Notes under the pieces: generated by a model
The model's database searches: none
Told to the model about the DNA's origin: nothing
Seen by the model: only the letters and a program-made list of their open reading frames with translations
NCBI GenBank assembly: GCA_937902125.1
Contig: CALDIB010000029.1
Span: 1 to 15,665 of the forward strand
Length of the DNA: 15,665 nucleotides
Source: an uncultured Treponema sp.
GTDB lineage: Bacteria; Spirochaetota; Spirochaetia; Treponematales; Treponemataceae
Direction of reading: 5' to 3'
Made by a program: the position numbers and the translations under genes
In this document: piece by piece, positions 1-6,547 of the stretch
Layout: every line of letters begins with the position of its first letter
Position numbering within the stretch: the stretch's first letter is position 1

Positions 1-54
1 AACTCGCAGGAACCTCGAAAAACTTTCTGAAAGGGAGTTTTTCGAGGTTCCCTT
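1..54 (+). repeat. Repeat family A, copy A1 (right end only, cut by window edge)
   Basis: The window opens with AACTCG, matching the AACTCGTCGGGT box found before the last hairpin of the copies at 6548-6679 and 9061-9190. It is followed by a perfect 16-bp inverted repeat (9-24 with 36-51, 11-base loop). The arms here are GC-shifted (CCTCGAAAAA with TTTTTCGAGG), where the other copies have TCTCTAAAAA with TTTTTAGAGA, so pairing is kept while sequence differs. The hairpin ends 6 bases from the rsmE stop codon and may act as its transcript end, although no long T run follows on the minus strand. The assignment to family A rests on this short similarity. Confidence 0.6.
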
Positions 55-57
55 AGG

Positions 58-864
58 TCATCCCAACGCGCCCATCTCGGACAAAATCAAGCTCGCGCTG
101 ACCGTACAAGCTGTTTCAGTCCGCATTATTCTGTTGCCCATGCCAAGGCGGACAAAGCCTCGTTCTTCCAAAAGGGCGCGCTCGGCGGGAGACCAGCCCC
201 GCTCGCTTCCGATGGCGGCAAAGACTGGCCGGCCGGCGGGGGGATTTTGGCGCAAAAAGGAGTCCAAGCTTTGGGCGGCTCCAACATTGTCCAGAGCGAT
301 TTTTAGGCAGGAAGAAGCCTCCTTTTGGCCTTGCAAAACATTTTGGCCGCCAGTTTCGTCAAGGCAGGCGGACAGGCTTGGATAAACATAAGGCTTTGGA
401 ACATGGACGCTGGCGGCCTGAACCGTTCCGTCCAAAAGCATTTTATACACTTCTTCCGGTTCCGAAAGCCGCGCCTTAAGGTAGGACTTTTCGCCCAGCT
501 CGGTTCCGCAAAGGCGGACGCTGGACACGCCTAAGGCCGCCATGTCGCGGAGCAGGCGCTTTAATTGAATGGGCCGGGGAAATCCTATTATCATGTGAAG
601 GGGATTCAGGGGCTTTCCGTCCGATTGCGCTTCGTAGTCAAAGAAAATGTCGCCTTCCATGCCGGCGTCCGCCGCGTTTTGGCCTTGCGAACAGTTTCCG
701 CCAATGCTTGTGATTCTGGCAAGGCCCGCGGATTGGCCTATGATTCCGGCCGCAAAATTGTCGCCCGCGCCTTTATGCAAGATTTTTTTTATGTGAATTG
801 CCCGGCTGTCCGAGGCCTTCAAGGGGCGGCCAATTTCTTCCTGCGTAAAAAGGCAAATGTTCAT
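58..864 (-). CDS. rsmE: 16S rRNA (uracil-1498-N3)-methyltransferase, RsmE family
   Basis: This 268-residue protein belongs to the RsmE family of SPOUT methyltransferases, which methylate N3 of U1498 in 16S rRNA using S-adenosylmethionine. Visible features are an N-terminal PUA-like region (SRAIHIKKILHKGAGD, about residues 19-34) and the C-terminal knot with IGSERGW at 218-224 and RIMRTETA at 245-252, matching the family's GPEGGF and RILRTETA motifs. The first motif is altered (Ser and Arg replace the usual Pro and first Gly), which may be a lineage variant. The length is near or slightly above the usual 240 or so. Its ATG overlaps the stop of the upstream gene (ATGA at 861-864) and no Shine-Dalgarno precedes it, so translation is probably coupled to that gene. 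The family call is firm; catalytic competence is inferred. Confidence 0.93.
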   Translation of the reverse strand: MNICLFTQEEIGRPLKASDSRAIHIKKILHKGAGDNFAAGIIGQSAGLARITSIGGNCSQGQNAADAGMEGDIFFDYEAQSDGKPLNPLHMIIGFPRPIQLKRLLRDMAALGVSSVRLCGTELGEKSYLKARLSEPEEVYKMLLDGTVQAASVHVPKPYVYPSLSACLDETGGQNVLQGQKEASSCLKIALDNVGAAQSLDSFLRQNPPAGRPVFAAIGSERGWSPAERALLEERGFVRLGMGNRIMRTETACTVSASLILSEMGALG

Positions 865-1316
865 TGGCTTTGTTCGGCGGAAAACACGGCGGTGATGTCG
901 CCTGGGCCCAGGATTTTTTTTAGTTGAGCTTGCGAAAGGCCGTCGATTTTTCCAAGGCGGGTGAAAGTCCAGGAATTTTTGTCGTAGTAAATCGTGATTT
1001 GATTTCCTTGATACAAAATTATGTCGCCCGGGCTGGTAGTGATTGGCTCGTCGTTTTTGGGAAAACTTTGCCCAAGGGGGCCCACTTTTTCAAAGTTGCC
1101 GTAGTCTTTCATCTTGACTTTGACGGGGGCTTTTTTTAGGGCTTCGTAAAAGGCGGCCGCCGAAGAATTGTCCGTAAGGCTCGCTCCGATTGTTTGGCTT
1201 TGGCCGTCTCTTGTTATTTGAATGGAAATTTTCATTTTGGAAACTCCTTTTGCGTCCAGCCCCCAAGCCGCCAGCGTCAAAAAAAACGCCGGAATCAACG
1301 CTATGATTTTTTTCAT
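861..1316 (-). CDS. Exported cyclophilin-like domain protein
   Basis: The product has 151 residues when started at the ATG at 1314-1316. That start is preferred over the ATG at 1364 because AGGAG lies 5 bases upstream (1322-1326) and because it places a signal peptide (MKKIIALIPAFFLTLAAWG) at the N terminus. The mature part contains DNSSAAAFYEALK, DYGNFEKVGPLGQSFP, NDEPITTSPGDIILYQGNQ and WTFTRLGKIDG, typical of the small cyclophilin-like beta-barrel family (Pfam Cyclophil_like2 by recollection). Those proteins share the cyclophilin fold, but proline isomerase activity is not established. It is probably periplasmic or outer-membrane associated. It is the first gene of a unit with rsmE (4-base overlap), an odd functional pairing. 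The fold assignment is good; the role is unknown. Confidence 0.85.
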   Translation of the reverse strand: MKKIIALIPAFFLTLAAWGLDAKGVSKMKISIQITRDGQSQTIGASLTDNSSAAAFYEALKKAPVKVKMKDYGNFEKVGPLGQSFPKNDEPITTSPGDIILYQGNQITIYYDKNSWTFTRLGKIDGLSQAQLKKILGPGDITAVFSAEQSQ

Positions 1317-1335
1317 TTCCGCTCCTGTTCTCCGC

Positions 1336-1364
1336 ATTTTCCCAAAAAAACAAAAAAAAGACAA
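1336..1364 (-). promoter_or_regulatory. Possible promoter of the cyclophilin-like gene and rsmE
   Basis: On the minus strand TTGTCT (1359-1364) and GAAAAT (1336-1341) are separated by 17 bases, each matching four of six consensus positions. A start near 1329 would give a leader of about 13 bases that still contains the AGGAG at 1322-1326. The spacer is almost pure T. This is plausible but weak; the palindrome at 1386-1408 lies just upstream. Confidence 0.4.
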
Positions 1365-1385
1365 GCGCTCCTTGCCCTATGGAGT

Positions 1386-1408
1386 GTTAGTTTATATTTT
1401 CAACTAAC
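1386..1408 (-). promoter_or_regulatory. Operator-like palindrome, copy 1
   Basis: GTTAGTT (1386-1392) and AACTAAC (1402-1408) form perfect 7-bp arms around a 9-base centre. Read toward the cyclophilin-like gene, the 23 bases match 22 of 23 positions of the palindrome before cellobiose phosphorylase (1809-1831), in the same orientation relative to the downstream gene. This duplication suggests a binding site for one regulator acting on both flanking transcription units. The regulator is not encoded in the window. Confidence 0.55.
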
Positions 1409-1426
1409 TAAAGAAAAAACCGTGAA

Positions 1427-1469
1427 TATTTCTAAAAAAAATCAATTTTATTGATTTTTTTTAGAAATA
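1427..1469. repeat. Perfect 19-bp AT-rich inverted repeat
   Basis: Arms at 1427-1445 and 1451-1469 are perfectly complementary around the loop TTTTA and contain runs of eight A and eight T. In DNA this could extrude as a cruciform; in RNA it would be a very stable AT hairpin. The core TTTCTAAAAA / TTTTTAGAAA resembles the outer hairpins of repeat family A, so it may be a solo relative. It lies between divergent genes, so an ordinary terminator role is not obvious. Confidence 0.7.
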
Positions 1470-1540
1470 ACATTTCCGTTCCCTTTGTGGTTGGACGCCG
1501 TTGTGAGCGGCGTTTTGAAAAAAAATAATTTACAAAACAA

Positions 1541-1690
1541 GAATTGCGGCGCGATGGAGCGTAGAGGCCGGCTGCGACACTCATTTCGCGCCGCCGCGAA
1601 AGCGGCGCAATAAATAGGTTCGACGCGAAATGCGTGTAGCGAAGTCAGCGAGCGGCGCGGACGGACTCGGCAGCGACAGGAAGCCGCATT
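1541..1690. repeat. GC-rich structured intergenic repeat (candidate)
   Basis: This 150-base GC-rich block sits in an AT-rich spacer. An outer near-palindrome (1578-1590 with 1624-1636, 12 of 13 paired) encloses and competes with an inner perfect hairpin, GCGCCGC at 1588-1594 with GCGGCGC at 1602-1608. TGCGGC near the left edge and GCCGCA at 1683-1688 form a short terminal inverted repeat. The composition differs sharply from its surroundings and no convincing protein is encoded. Only one copy is in the window, so calling it a dispersed repeat is inference. A smaller hairpin (1495-1500 with 1508-1513, then TTTT) precedes it. Confidence 0.5.
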
Positions 1691-1755
1691 GATTTTTCTA
1701 ATTGTTATGTTTTCTTGATATTTGCCGCTAATAACGACATAACCAAAGAAAAAAC

Positions 1756-1784
1756 TTGACAAATATCAAAAGGGGGATTACACT
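1756..1784 (+). promoter_or_regulatory. Promoter of cellobiose phosphorylase
   Basis: A perfect TTGACA (1756-1761) is followed after 17 bases by TACACT (1779-1784), four of six -10 matches. A perfect TATAAT also occurs at 1794-1799 but has no -35 at normal spacing, so it may be a second start needing an activator. An inverted repeat TTGATATTTG (1715-1724) / CAAATATCAA (1760-1769) overlaps the -35 and could be a regulator site. Confidence 0.55.
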
Positions 1785-1803
1785 AACCCTATCTATAATG
1801 CTG

Positions 1804-1836
1804 GGCAAGTTGGTTGAAAATATAAACTAACTTGCC
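1804..1836 (+). promoter_or_regulatory. Operator-like palindrome, copy 2, or 5' mRNA hairpin
   Basis: GGCAAGTTGGTT (1804-1815) and AACTAACTTGCC (1825-1836) form a 12-position stem with one G-T mismatch around a 9-base centre. Positions 1809-1831 repeat the palindrome at 1386-1408 with one difference. It ends 23 bases before the ATG of cellobiose phosphorylase, at or just after the expected transcription start. It could therefore be a repressor site or a 5' stem-loop that stabilises the mRNA; the second copy upstream of the divergent gene favours a protein-binding site. Confidence 0.55.
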
Positions 1837-1859
1837 AAAAATCAATTGCAGGAGTTCCT

Positions 1860-4349
1860 ATGAAATTTGGATTCTTTGACGACGAAAAGCGGGAGTATGC
1901 CATCACAACGCCCCAAACGCCCTATCCTTGGATCAACTACCTTGGAAGCGAAAAATTCTTCTCGCTAATCTCAAACACGGCGGGCGGATACGCCTTTTAC
2001 ACCGACGCGCGCTTGCGCCGCTTGACCCGCTACCGCTACAACAACATTCCTCTTGACAACAACGGCCGCTACTTCTTCATCAAAGACGGCGACACGGTTT
2101 GGAACCCCGGCTGGCAGCCCACTCAGACTCCCCTTGACAAATACGAATGCCGCCACGGCTTTGGCTACACAAAGTTCGCGTCGGAGAAGAACGGGGTGGC
2201 CGCAGACGTTTTGTATATGGTTCCCGTTCACGAAAACTGCGAGGTTGAGCAAATCACGTTGACCAACAAGAGCGGCGCCGACAAAAAAATCAGCCTTGTT
2301 TCTTTTGTCGAATGGTGTCTTTACAACGCCTCGGACGACTGCCAAAACTTCCAGAGAAACTTCAGCACAGGCGAAGTTGAAATCGAAGGCAGCGCGATTT
2401 ACCACAAGACCGAATACCGCGAGAGACGCAACCACTTTACTTTCTATTCTTGCAACCAAAAGATTGACGGCTTTGACACAGACCGCGAGACTTTCTTGGG
2501 CCTCTACAACAACTTGGGCCAGGCAAAGACTGTCGTGGAAGGAAAGAGCGGAAACTCCGTCGCCGACGGTTGGTCTCCGATTGCAAGCCACCGCTTGGAA
2601 ATAACCCTTAAGGCCGGCGAGTCCAAGACCGCGATTTTTGTTTTGGGCTACATCGAAAACGATGACGCCAAAAAATTCCTTTCTGACGCCGACAAGGAAG
2701 CCGCGCTCAAAGCCGGCCTCTTGCGCACCAACACTGCCAGCGGAGTAATCAACAAGGAAAAGGCCTACGAGCTTCAGAAAAAGTTTGACACGCCCGAAAA
2801 AGTCGCCAAGGCCTTTGACGACTTGCGCGCCTTCTGGGACGAAACATTGAGCCACTTTACCCTTAAGAGCGGCGACGAAAAGCTTGACCGCATGGCCGTT
2901 TGGAACCAGTACCAGTGCGTTGTCACCTACAACTTCGCCCGCTCGGCCTCTTACTTTGAGAGCGGAATCGGACGCGGCCTTGGCTTCCGCGACACTTCAC
3001 AGGACATGCTTGGAGCCGCGCACCAGCTTCCGGCAAGCCGCATCCGCGAGCGCCTTTACGATGTTGCCGCCACTCAGTTTGAGGACGGCTCGGCCTACCA
3101 CCAGTTCCAGCCGCTCACAAAGCGCGGAAACGCCGACATCGGTTCCAACTTCAACGACGACCCGCTTTGGCTTATCCTTGGCGTAGGAAACTACATTCGC
3201 GAAACAGGCGACGTTGACTTCCTTAAAGTTGACGTTCCCTTTGACAACAGCGAGACAAACAAGGCCACGATGTTCGAGCACCTCAAGCGCTCTTACAACT
3301 ACATTCCCAACCACATGGGCCCGCACGGACTTCCGCTCATCGGCCGCGCCGACTGGAACGACTGCCTTAACCTCAACTGCTTCTCAACAAACCCCAACGA
3401 CTCGTTCCAGACTTGCACCAACAAGGAAGGAAAGAACGCCGAGTCAGTCATGATCGCGGAAATGTTCGTTTACGTCACACCCGACTACGTTCAGATGTGC
3501 CGCTTGATGGGCGAGGAAGAGGAAGCCAAGCGCGCCGAAGACGCCGCCGCCAAGATGGAGGCGCAGATTTGCAACGCCGCTTGGGACGGAGAATGGTATG
3601 TACGAGCCTTTGACGACGCCGGAAGAAAAATTGGCTCAAAGGAATGCGAGGACGGAAAAATCTTCATCGAGTCCCAGGGCTTTGGAACCATGGCCAAAAT
3701 CGGAAAGGACAAGGGCTATCCCGAAAAGTCTTTGGACAGCGTAAAGAAATACCTTGACTCAAAGTACGGCATCGTCATTTTGGATCCGCCTTACAAAGAG
3801 TACCATGTTGAATTGGGAGAAGTTTCTTCTTATCCGCCGGGATACAAGGAGAACGGAGGAATCTTCTGCCACAACAATCCGTGGGTAATCATCGGCGAGG
3901 TTGTCAACGGCCGCCCGCAAGACGCTTACGAGCACTACAAGAAAATCGCGCCGGCTTACTTGGAGGACATCTCCGAGATTCACCGCACCGAGCCTTATGT
4001 CTACGCGCAGATGATTGCCGGAAAGACCGCCCGCCGCTTTGGAGAGGCCAAGAACTCTTGGCTTACAGGAACGGCGGCCTGGAACTTTGTGACGCTTTCT
4101 CAATACCTTTGCGGACTTCGCCCCACATGGAAGGGCTTGGAAGTTGAGCCTCGCCTTCCTGAGCATGTCAAGACGGCGGAACTTACAAGAAAGTTCCAAG
4201 GCGTGACTTACAAGATCAGCGTCGTCAACAAAAAGAATGACGGCGCTGTTTCCATCGTTGTCACAAAGGGCAAGGCCGATGTCAACGGAACGATTGTAAA
4301 AGCTCAGGCCGGCGAAAAAGAAGTCAGCCTGGAAGTTACAATCGGCTAG
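1860..4349 (+). CDS. Cellobiose phosphorylase (GH94)
   Basis: This 829-residue protein is a glycoside hydrolase family 94 enzyme, expected to convert cellobiose and phosphate to glucose and alpha-glucose-1-phosphate in the cytoplasm, saving one ATP over hydrolysis plus kinase. Characteristic segments are the N-terminal beta-sandwich start FGFFDDEKREYAITTPQTP, YLGSEKFFSLISNTAGGY, ARLRRLTRYRYN, then the (alpha/alpha)6 barrel with RDTSQDMLGAAHQLPA (from 377) and GRADWNDCLNL, whose DWND at 498-501 contains the family's catalytic acid, and SWLTGTAAWNF near the C terminus. The length is typical. AGGAG lies 5 bases before the ATG. Codon use is strongly biased (AAC, TAC, GAC, CTT), suggesting high expression. 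The closest family pattern is cellobiose rather than chitobiose or cyclic glucan phosphorylase; substrate is assigned by recollection of those motifs. No dedicated transporter is adjacent. Confidence 0.93.
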   Translation: MKFGFFDDEKREYAITTPQTPYPWINYLGSEKFFSLISNTAGGYAFYTDARLRRLTRYRYNNIPLDNNGRYFFIKDGDTVWNPGWQPTQTPLDKYECRHGFGYTKFASEKNGVAADVLYMVPVHENCEVEQITLTNKSGADKKISLVSFVEWCLYNASDDCQNFQRNFSTGEVEIEGSAIYHKTEYRERRNHFTFYSCNQKIDGFDTDRETFLGLYNNLGQAKTVVEGKSGNSVADGWSPIASHRLEITLKAGESKTAIFVLGYIENDDAKKFLSDADKEAALKAGLLRTNTASGVINKEKAYELQKKFDTPEKVAKAFDDLRAFWDETLSHFTLKSGDEKLDRMAVWNQYQCVVTYNFARSASYFESGIGRGLGFRDTSQDMLGAAHQLPASRIRERLYDVAATQFEDGSAYHQFQPLTKRGNADIGSNFNDDPLWLILGVGNYIRETGDVDFLKVDVPFDNSETNKATMFEHLKRSYNYIPNHMGPHGLPLIGRADWNDCLNLNCFSTNPNDSFQTCTNKEGKNAESVMIAEMFVYVTPDYVQMCRLMGEEEEAKRAEDAAAKMEAQICNAAWDGEWYVRAFDDAGRKIGSKECEDGKIFIESQGFGTMAKIGKDKGYPEKSLDSVKKYLDSKYGIVILDPPYKEYHVELGEVSSYPPGYKENGGIFCHNNPWVIIGEVVNGRPQDAYEHYKKIAPAYLEDISEIHRTEPYVYAQMIAGKTARRFGEAKNSWLTGTAAWNFVTLSQYLCGLRPTWKGLEVEPRLPEHVKTAELTRKFQGVTYKISVVNKKNDGAVSIVVTKGKADVNGTIVKAQAGEKEVSLEVTIG

Positions 4350-4480
4350 CGGCAATTTGGGCTGATTTACGCCCAAAAACATTGGATTGCAGCATACGAC
4401 GGGTCAAGCCCGTCGTTTTGCTTAAGGAAGTTTATCCAACGGCGCTCTCACGAGCGCTGGCAATAAGCCGCAATTGCGGT
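4350..4480 (+). repeat. Repeat family B, copy B1
   Basis: The spacer after cellobiose phosphorylase is a chain of hairpins: TTTGGGC/GCCCAAA (4356-4362 with 4371-4377), the 8-bp terminator-like stem at 4396-4416, GCGCTC/GAGCGC (4442-4447 with 4452-4457) and the 12-bp palindrome CCGCAATTGCGG (4468-4479). The segment from GTTTTGCTTAAGGAA to CAAC (4415-4440) matches 15559-15584 in 24 of 26 positions. The GCGCTCTC-GAGCGC core followed by GCAAT recurs at 6077-6098 and 15586-15607. All three copies lie in the same orientation. Confidence 0.75.
4396..4419 (+). terminator. Terminator-like hairpin after cellobiose phosphorylase
   Basis: ACGACGGG (4396-4403) and CCCGTCGT (4409-4416) make a perfect 8-bp stem with loop TCAAG, followed by TTT within a run of four T. 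It lies inside repeat B1, so the repeat seems to bring its own terminator. The T run is short, so efficiency is uncertain. Confidence 0.6.
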
Positions 4481-4485
4481 ATTAT
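4457..4485 (+). promoter_or_regulatory. Promoter of glpK, formed at the end of repeat B1
   Basis: CTGGCA (4457-4462) and TATTAT (4480-4485) are 17 bases apart, with four and five consensus matches. The -35 and spacer are repeat B1 sequence. The spacer holds the perfect palindrome CCGCAATTGCGG (4468-4479), a possible operator. The predicted start is only about 8 bases before the ATG, close to the GGAG at 4490-4493, so the exact start matters for whether the ribosome site is retained. Confidence 0.5.
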
Positions 4486-4499
4486 TTCTGGAGCAATCG

Positions 4500-6005
4500 A
4501 TGCAACAATTCATCCTGGCCCTTGACGAGGGAACGACCTCTTGCCGCGCCGTTGTTTTTGACAAGCGCTGCAAAATGGTCGCGGTTCAGCAAAAGGAATT
4601 CAAGCAGTACTATCCCAAGCCGGGCTGGGTTGAACACGACCCGCAAGAAATTTTTGACACCCAGTTGGAAACTCTGAAAGCCGCGCTCAATGCGGTCGGC
4701 GTGTCTCCAGAAGAAGCGGGCAAAAAAATCGCCGCGCTGGGAATCACAAACCAGCGGGAAACTTTGGTCATGTGGGAGCGGGCCACAGGAAAGCCAGTTT
4801 GTCCCGCAATCGTTTGGCAATGCCGCCGCACGGCGCAAATTGCCGACGAGCTTATTACCCAGGGCTGGGGCGAAAAAATCCGCGCCGCCACCGGCCTAAT
4901 TCCCGACGCATACTTTACCGGCACAAAAATCAAATGGCTTTTGGAAAACATTCCCGGTTTGCGGGCGCGGTGCGAGGCCGGCGAAGTTTTGGCCGGAACA
5001 ATCGATTCTTGGCTTATATGGAAACTGAGCGGCGGAAAGGCCCATGTCACCGATTGGACTAACGCCAGCCGAACCATGCTCTTTAACATTCACACCCTTG
5101 AATGGGATAAGGAGCTGTTGCATTTGTTGAACATTCCCCAAAACATTTTGCCTCGCGTTGTCGATTCAAGCGGACTTTACGCCGTTACCGACAAAAGCGT
5201 TTGCGGCTTTGAAATTCCCATCGCCAGCGCCATCGGAGACCAGCAGTCCGCGCTTTTTGGCCAAGGCTGCTTTAATCCCGGCGAGGCCAAGAACACTTAC
5301 GGCACAGGCTGCTTTTTGCTTATGAACACGGGAAGCAAGGCGGTTCTTTCTAAAAACAAATTGCTCACAACAATCGCCATTGGCCTTGGCGGAAAAATTG
5401 AATACGCTTTGGAAGGAAGCATCTTTATGGGCGGAGCGGTTGTCAAATGGCTTCGCGACGAATTGGGAATCATAAGCGCCTCAAAGGAATGCGACGCGCT
5501 GGCGGCCACCGTTCCCGATTCCAACGGCGCGATTTTAGTTCCCGCCTTTACAGGCTTGGGAGCGCCCTACTGGGATCCATACGCGCGGGGAGTTTTGGTA
5601 GGACTTACCCGGGGAACCAACAAGGCGCACATTTGCCGCGCGGCGCTTGACGCGATTGCCTTTCAAGTTACCGACAGCCTTAAGTGCATGGAAGACGATT
5701 CCGGCATAAAAATATCCTCCCTCAAGGTTGACGGCGGCGCTTCGGCCTCCAACATTTTGATGCAAATACAAGCCGATTGCCTTGACGCTCGGGTGATTCG
5801 GCCTAAAAACACGGAAACCACTGTGACGGGCGCGGCTTTTTTGGCGGGCCTTGCGACTGGCTTTTGGGAAAGCAAGAAAGAGATTTTGTCTTTTTGGCAG
5901 GCGGACAGGGAATTTGTTCCCCAAATGGACAAACTTGAGCGGGAGCGGATTTTGTCCGATTGGAAGCGCGCCGTTGTCCGCGCCGGCCGGTGGAGCGAAA
6001 ATTAG
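4500..6005 (+). CDS. glpK: Glycerol kinase
   Basis: This 501-residue FGGY-family kinase phosphorylates glycerol to sn-glycerol-3-phosphate with ATP in the cytoplasm. It begins with the phosphate-binding DEGTTSCR (residues 9-16), has TNQRET at 83-88, the FGGY signature region YFTGTKIKWLLENIPG, the catalytic-domain motif IGDQQSALFGQGCF, TYGTGCFLLMNTG for ATP binding, and the second signature DGGASASNILMQIQAD followed by ETTVTGAAFLAGLATGFW. The length is exactly that usual for GlpK. GGAG lies 6 bases before the ATG. It stands alone between two copies of repeat B; no glpF or glpD is adjacent, so glycerol may serve lipid synthesis as well as catabolism. Subfamily confidence is high because of the close GlpK-type motifs. 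Confidence 0.96.
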   Translation: MQQFILALDEGTTSCRAVVFDKRCKMVAVQQKEFKQYYPKPGWVEHDPQEIFDTQLETLKAALNAVGVSPEEAGKKIAALGITNQRETLVMWERATGKPVCPAIVWQCRRTAQIADELITQGWGEKIRAATGLIPDAYFTGTKIKWLLENIPGLRARCEAGEVLAGTIDSWLIWKLSGGKAHVTDWTNASRTMLFNIHTLEWDKELLHLLNIPQNILPRVVDSSGLYAVTDKSVCGFEIPIASAIGDQQSALFGQGCFNPGEAKNTYGTGCFLLMNTGSKAVLSKNKLLTTIAIGLGGKIEYALEGSIFMGGAVVKWLRDELGIISASKECDALAATVPDSNGAILVPAFTGLGAPYWDPYARGVLVGLTRGTNKAHICRAALDAIAFQVTDSLKCMEDDSGIKISSLKVDGGASASNILMQIQADCLDARVIRPKNTETTVTGAAFLAGLATGFWESKKEILSFWQADREFVPQMDKLERERILSDWKRAVVRAGRWSEN

Positions 6006-6110
6006 CGGCAAGGCGTATGGGCGGCAATTTGAACTGATTCAAGCCCGCCGTTTTGCTAAGTTGAAATTAGTTGCTTGCGCTCTCGCGAGCGCCGCAATGC
6101 GATAAGCGGC
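6006..6110 (+). repeat. Repeat family B, copy B2
   Basis: It starts directly after the glpK stop, as copy B1 does after the previous gene. It contains the GTTTTGCT box (6050-6057) and the core hairpin GCGCTC/GAGCGC (6077-6082 with 6087-6092, loop TCGC) followed by GCAAT and TAAGCGGC. The middle part has diverged from B1 (AGTTGAAATTAG in place of TAAGGAAGTTTATC). Beyond it CGCGCTCGG occurs twice as a direct repeat (6117-6125 and 6136-6144). Confidence 0.65.
6020..6054 (+). terminator. Terminator-like hairpin after glpK
   Basis: GGCGG (6020-6024) pairs with CCGCC (6045-6049), enclosing TTGAA (6029-6033) / TTCAA (6038-6042), and TTTT follows at 6051-6054. It occupies the same place in repeat B2 as the hairpin at 4396-4419 in B1. 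The internal loop makes it weaker than B1's. Confidence 0.45.
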
Positions 6111-6148
6111 AACAAACGCGCTCGGTAAGTGCTCCCGCGCTCGGGCTG

Positions 6149-6436
6149 TCAAATCAAATGCTTTCGCTTTTCTTTGTCGGAAGATTCCTTGTAAAGAATG
6201 GCGGTGTTGCCGATTATGCGGACGCATTCGGCTCCTGTCTTGGCGCAAATTTCGTCGGTCAACTCTTTCTTTTCTTCTTTGAAATCATTGAACTTAACTT
6301 TTATCAATTCATGGTCGTCAATCACTTTGGCGATTTTTTGAATTATGCCGTCAGTCAAGCCGCTTTGTCCCACGATGACAAGCGCGCTCAGGGAGCTGGC
6401 CGCGGAAGTCAATGTTTTTCTTTGTGAACTGGTCAT
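6149..6436 (-). CDS. YhbY/CRS1-type RNA-binding protein
   Basis: This 95-residue single-domain protein matches the YhbY (CRM domain) family, which binds pre-50S ribosomal particles in bacteria. It starts SSQRKTLTSAASSLSALVIVG like typical YhbY, has the GxxG-like loop GQSG (about 23-26), LTDGIIQKIAKVIDDHELIKVKF and ends with the family strand IIGNTAILYK. A short charged tail follows. No Shine-Dalgarno precedes the ATG, and a strong promoter ends 6 bases upstream, so translation from a leaderless mRNA is predicted. It is transcribed alone, convergent with glpK. Role in ribosome assembly is by family. Confidence 0.9.
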   Translation of the reverse strand: MTSSQRKTLTSAASSLSALVIVGQSGLTDGIIQKIAKVIDDHELIKVKFNDFKEEKKELTDEICAKTGAECVRIIGNTAILYKESSDKEKRKHLI

Positions 6437-6442
6437 AGGAAC

Positions 6443-6471
6443 ATTCTAGCGCATAGCGGTAAAATGTTCAA
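6443..6471 (-). promoter_or_regulatory. Promoter of the YhbY gene, predicted leaderless
   Basis: Minus-strand TTGAAC (6466-6471) and TAGAAT (6443-6448) are exactly 17 bases apart, five of six consensus matches each. Only six bases separate the -10 box from the ATG at 6434-6436, so transcription should begin at or within a base of the start codon. Confidence 0.75.
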
Positions 6472-6507
6472 ACCGTTTGAGCGGCGTATCAGAACGCCTT
6501 GCGGGGC

Positions 6508-6536
6508 TTGAATATTATTGGCTTTTTTTGTAAAAT
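6508..6536 (+). promoter_or_regulatory. Promoter immediately upstream of repeat A2
   Basis: TTGAAT (6508-6513) and TAAAAT (6531-6536) have 17-base spacing and four and five consensus matches. The predicted start near 6543 is about five bases before repeat A2 begins at 6548, so the repeat would be transcribed from nearly its first base, possibly as a small RNA or as the leader of a longer BI-1 transcript. Confidence 0.5.
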
Positions 6537-6547
6537 GGTTTTCACAA

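Noticed and set aside
1317..1364. Upstream ATG at 1364 for the cyclophilin-like gene
   Set aside because: It would add 16 residues before a good signal peptide and lacks a ribosome site, while the ATG at 1316 has AGGAG.
1448..1762. 104-residue minus-strand reading frame in the divergent spacer
   Set aside because: It runs through the AT hairpin and the GC-rich structured block, has no ribosome site or recognisable domain, and its composition follows the repeat rather than a protein.
1794..1799. Perfect TATAAT as the main -10 box of cellobiose phosphorylase
   Set aside because: No -35 is found at 16-18 bases; TTGACA is 32 bases away. It is kept only as a possible second start in the promoter entry.
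1971..2855. 294-residue antisense reading frame inside cellobiose phosphorylase
   Set aside because: It is exactly opposite a well-conserved GH94 gene with strong codon bias, which readily leaves long antisense frames open; no domain or start signal is seen.
6071..6427. 118-residue plus-strand frame opposite the YhbY gene
   Set aside because: It is a shadow of the conserved minus-strand gene and of repeat B2, with no homology or ribosome site.
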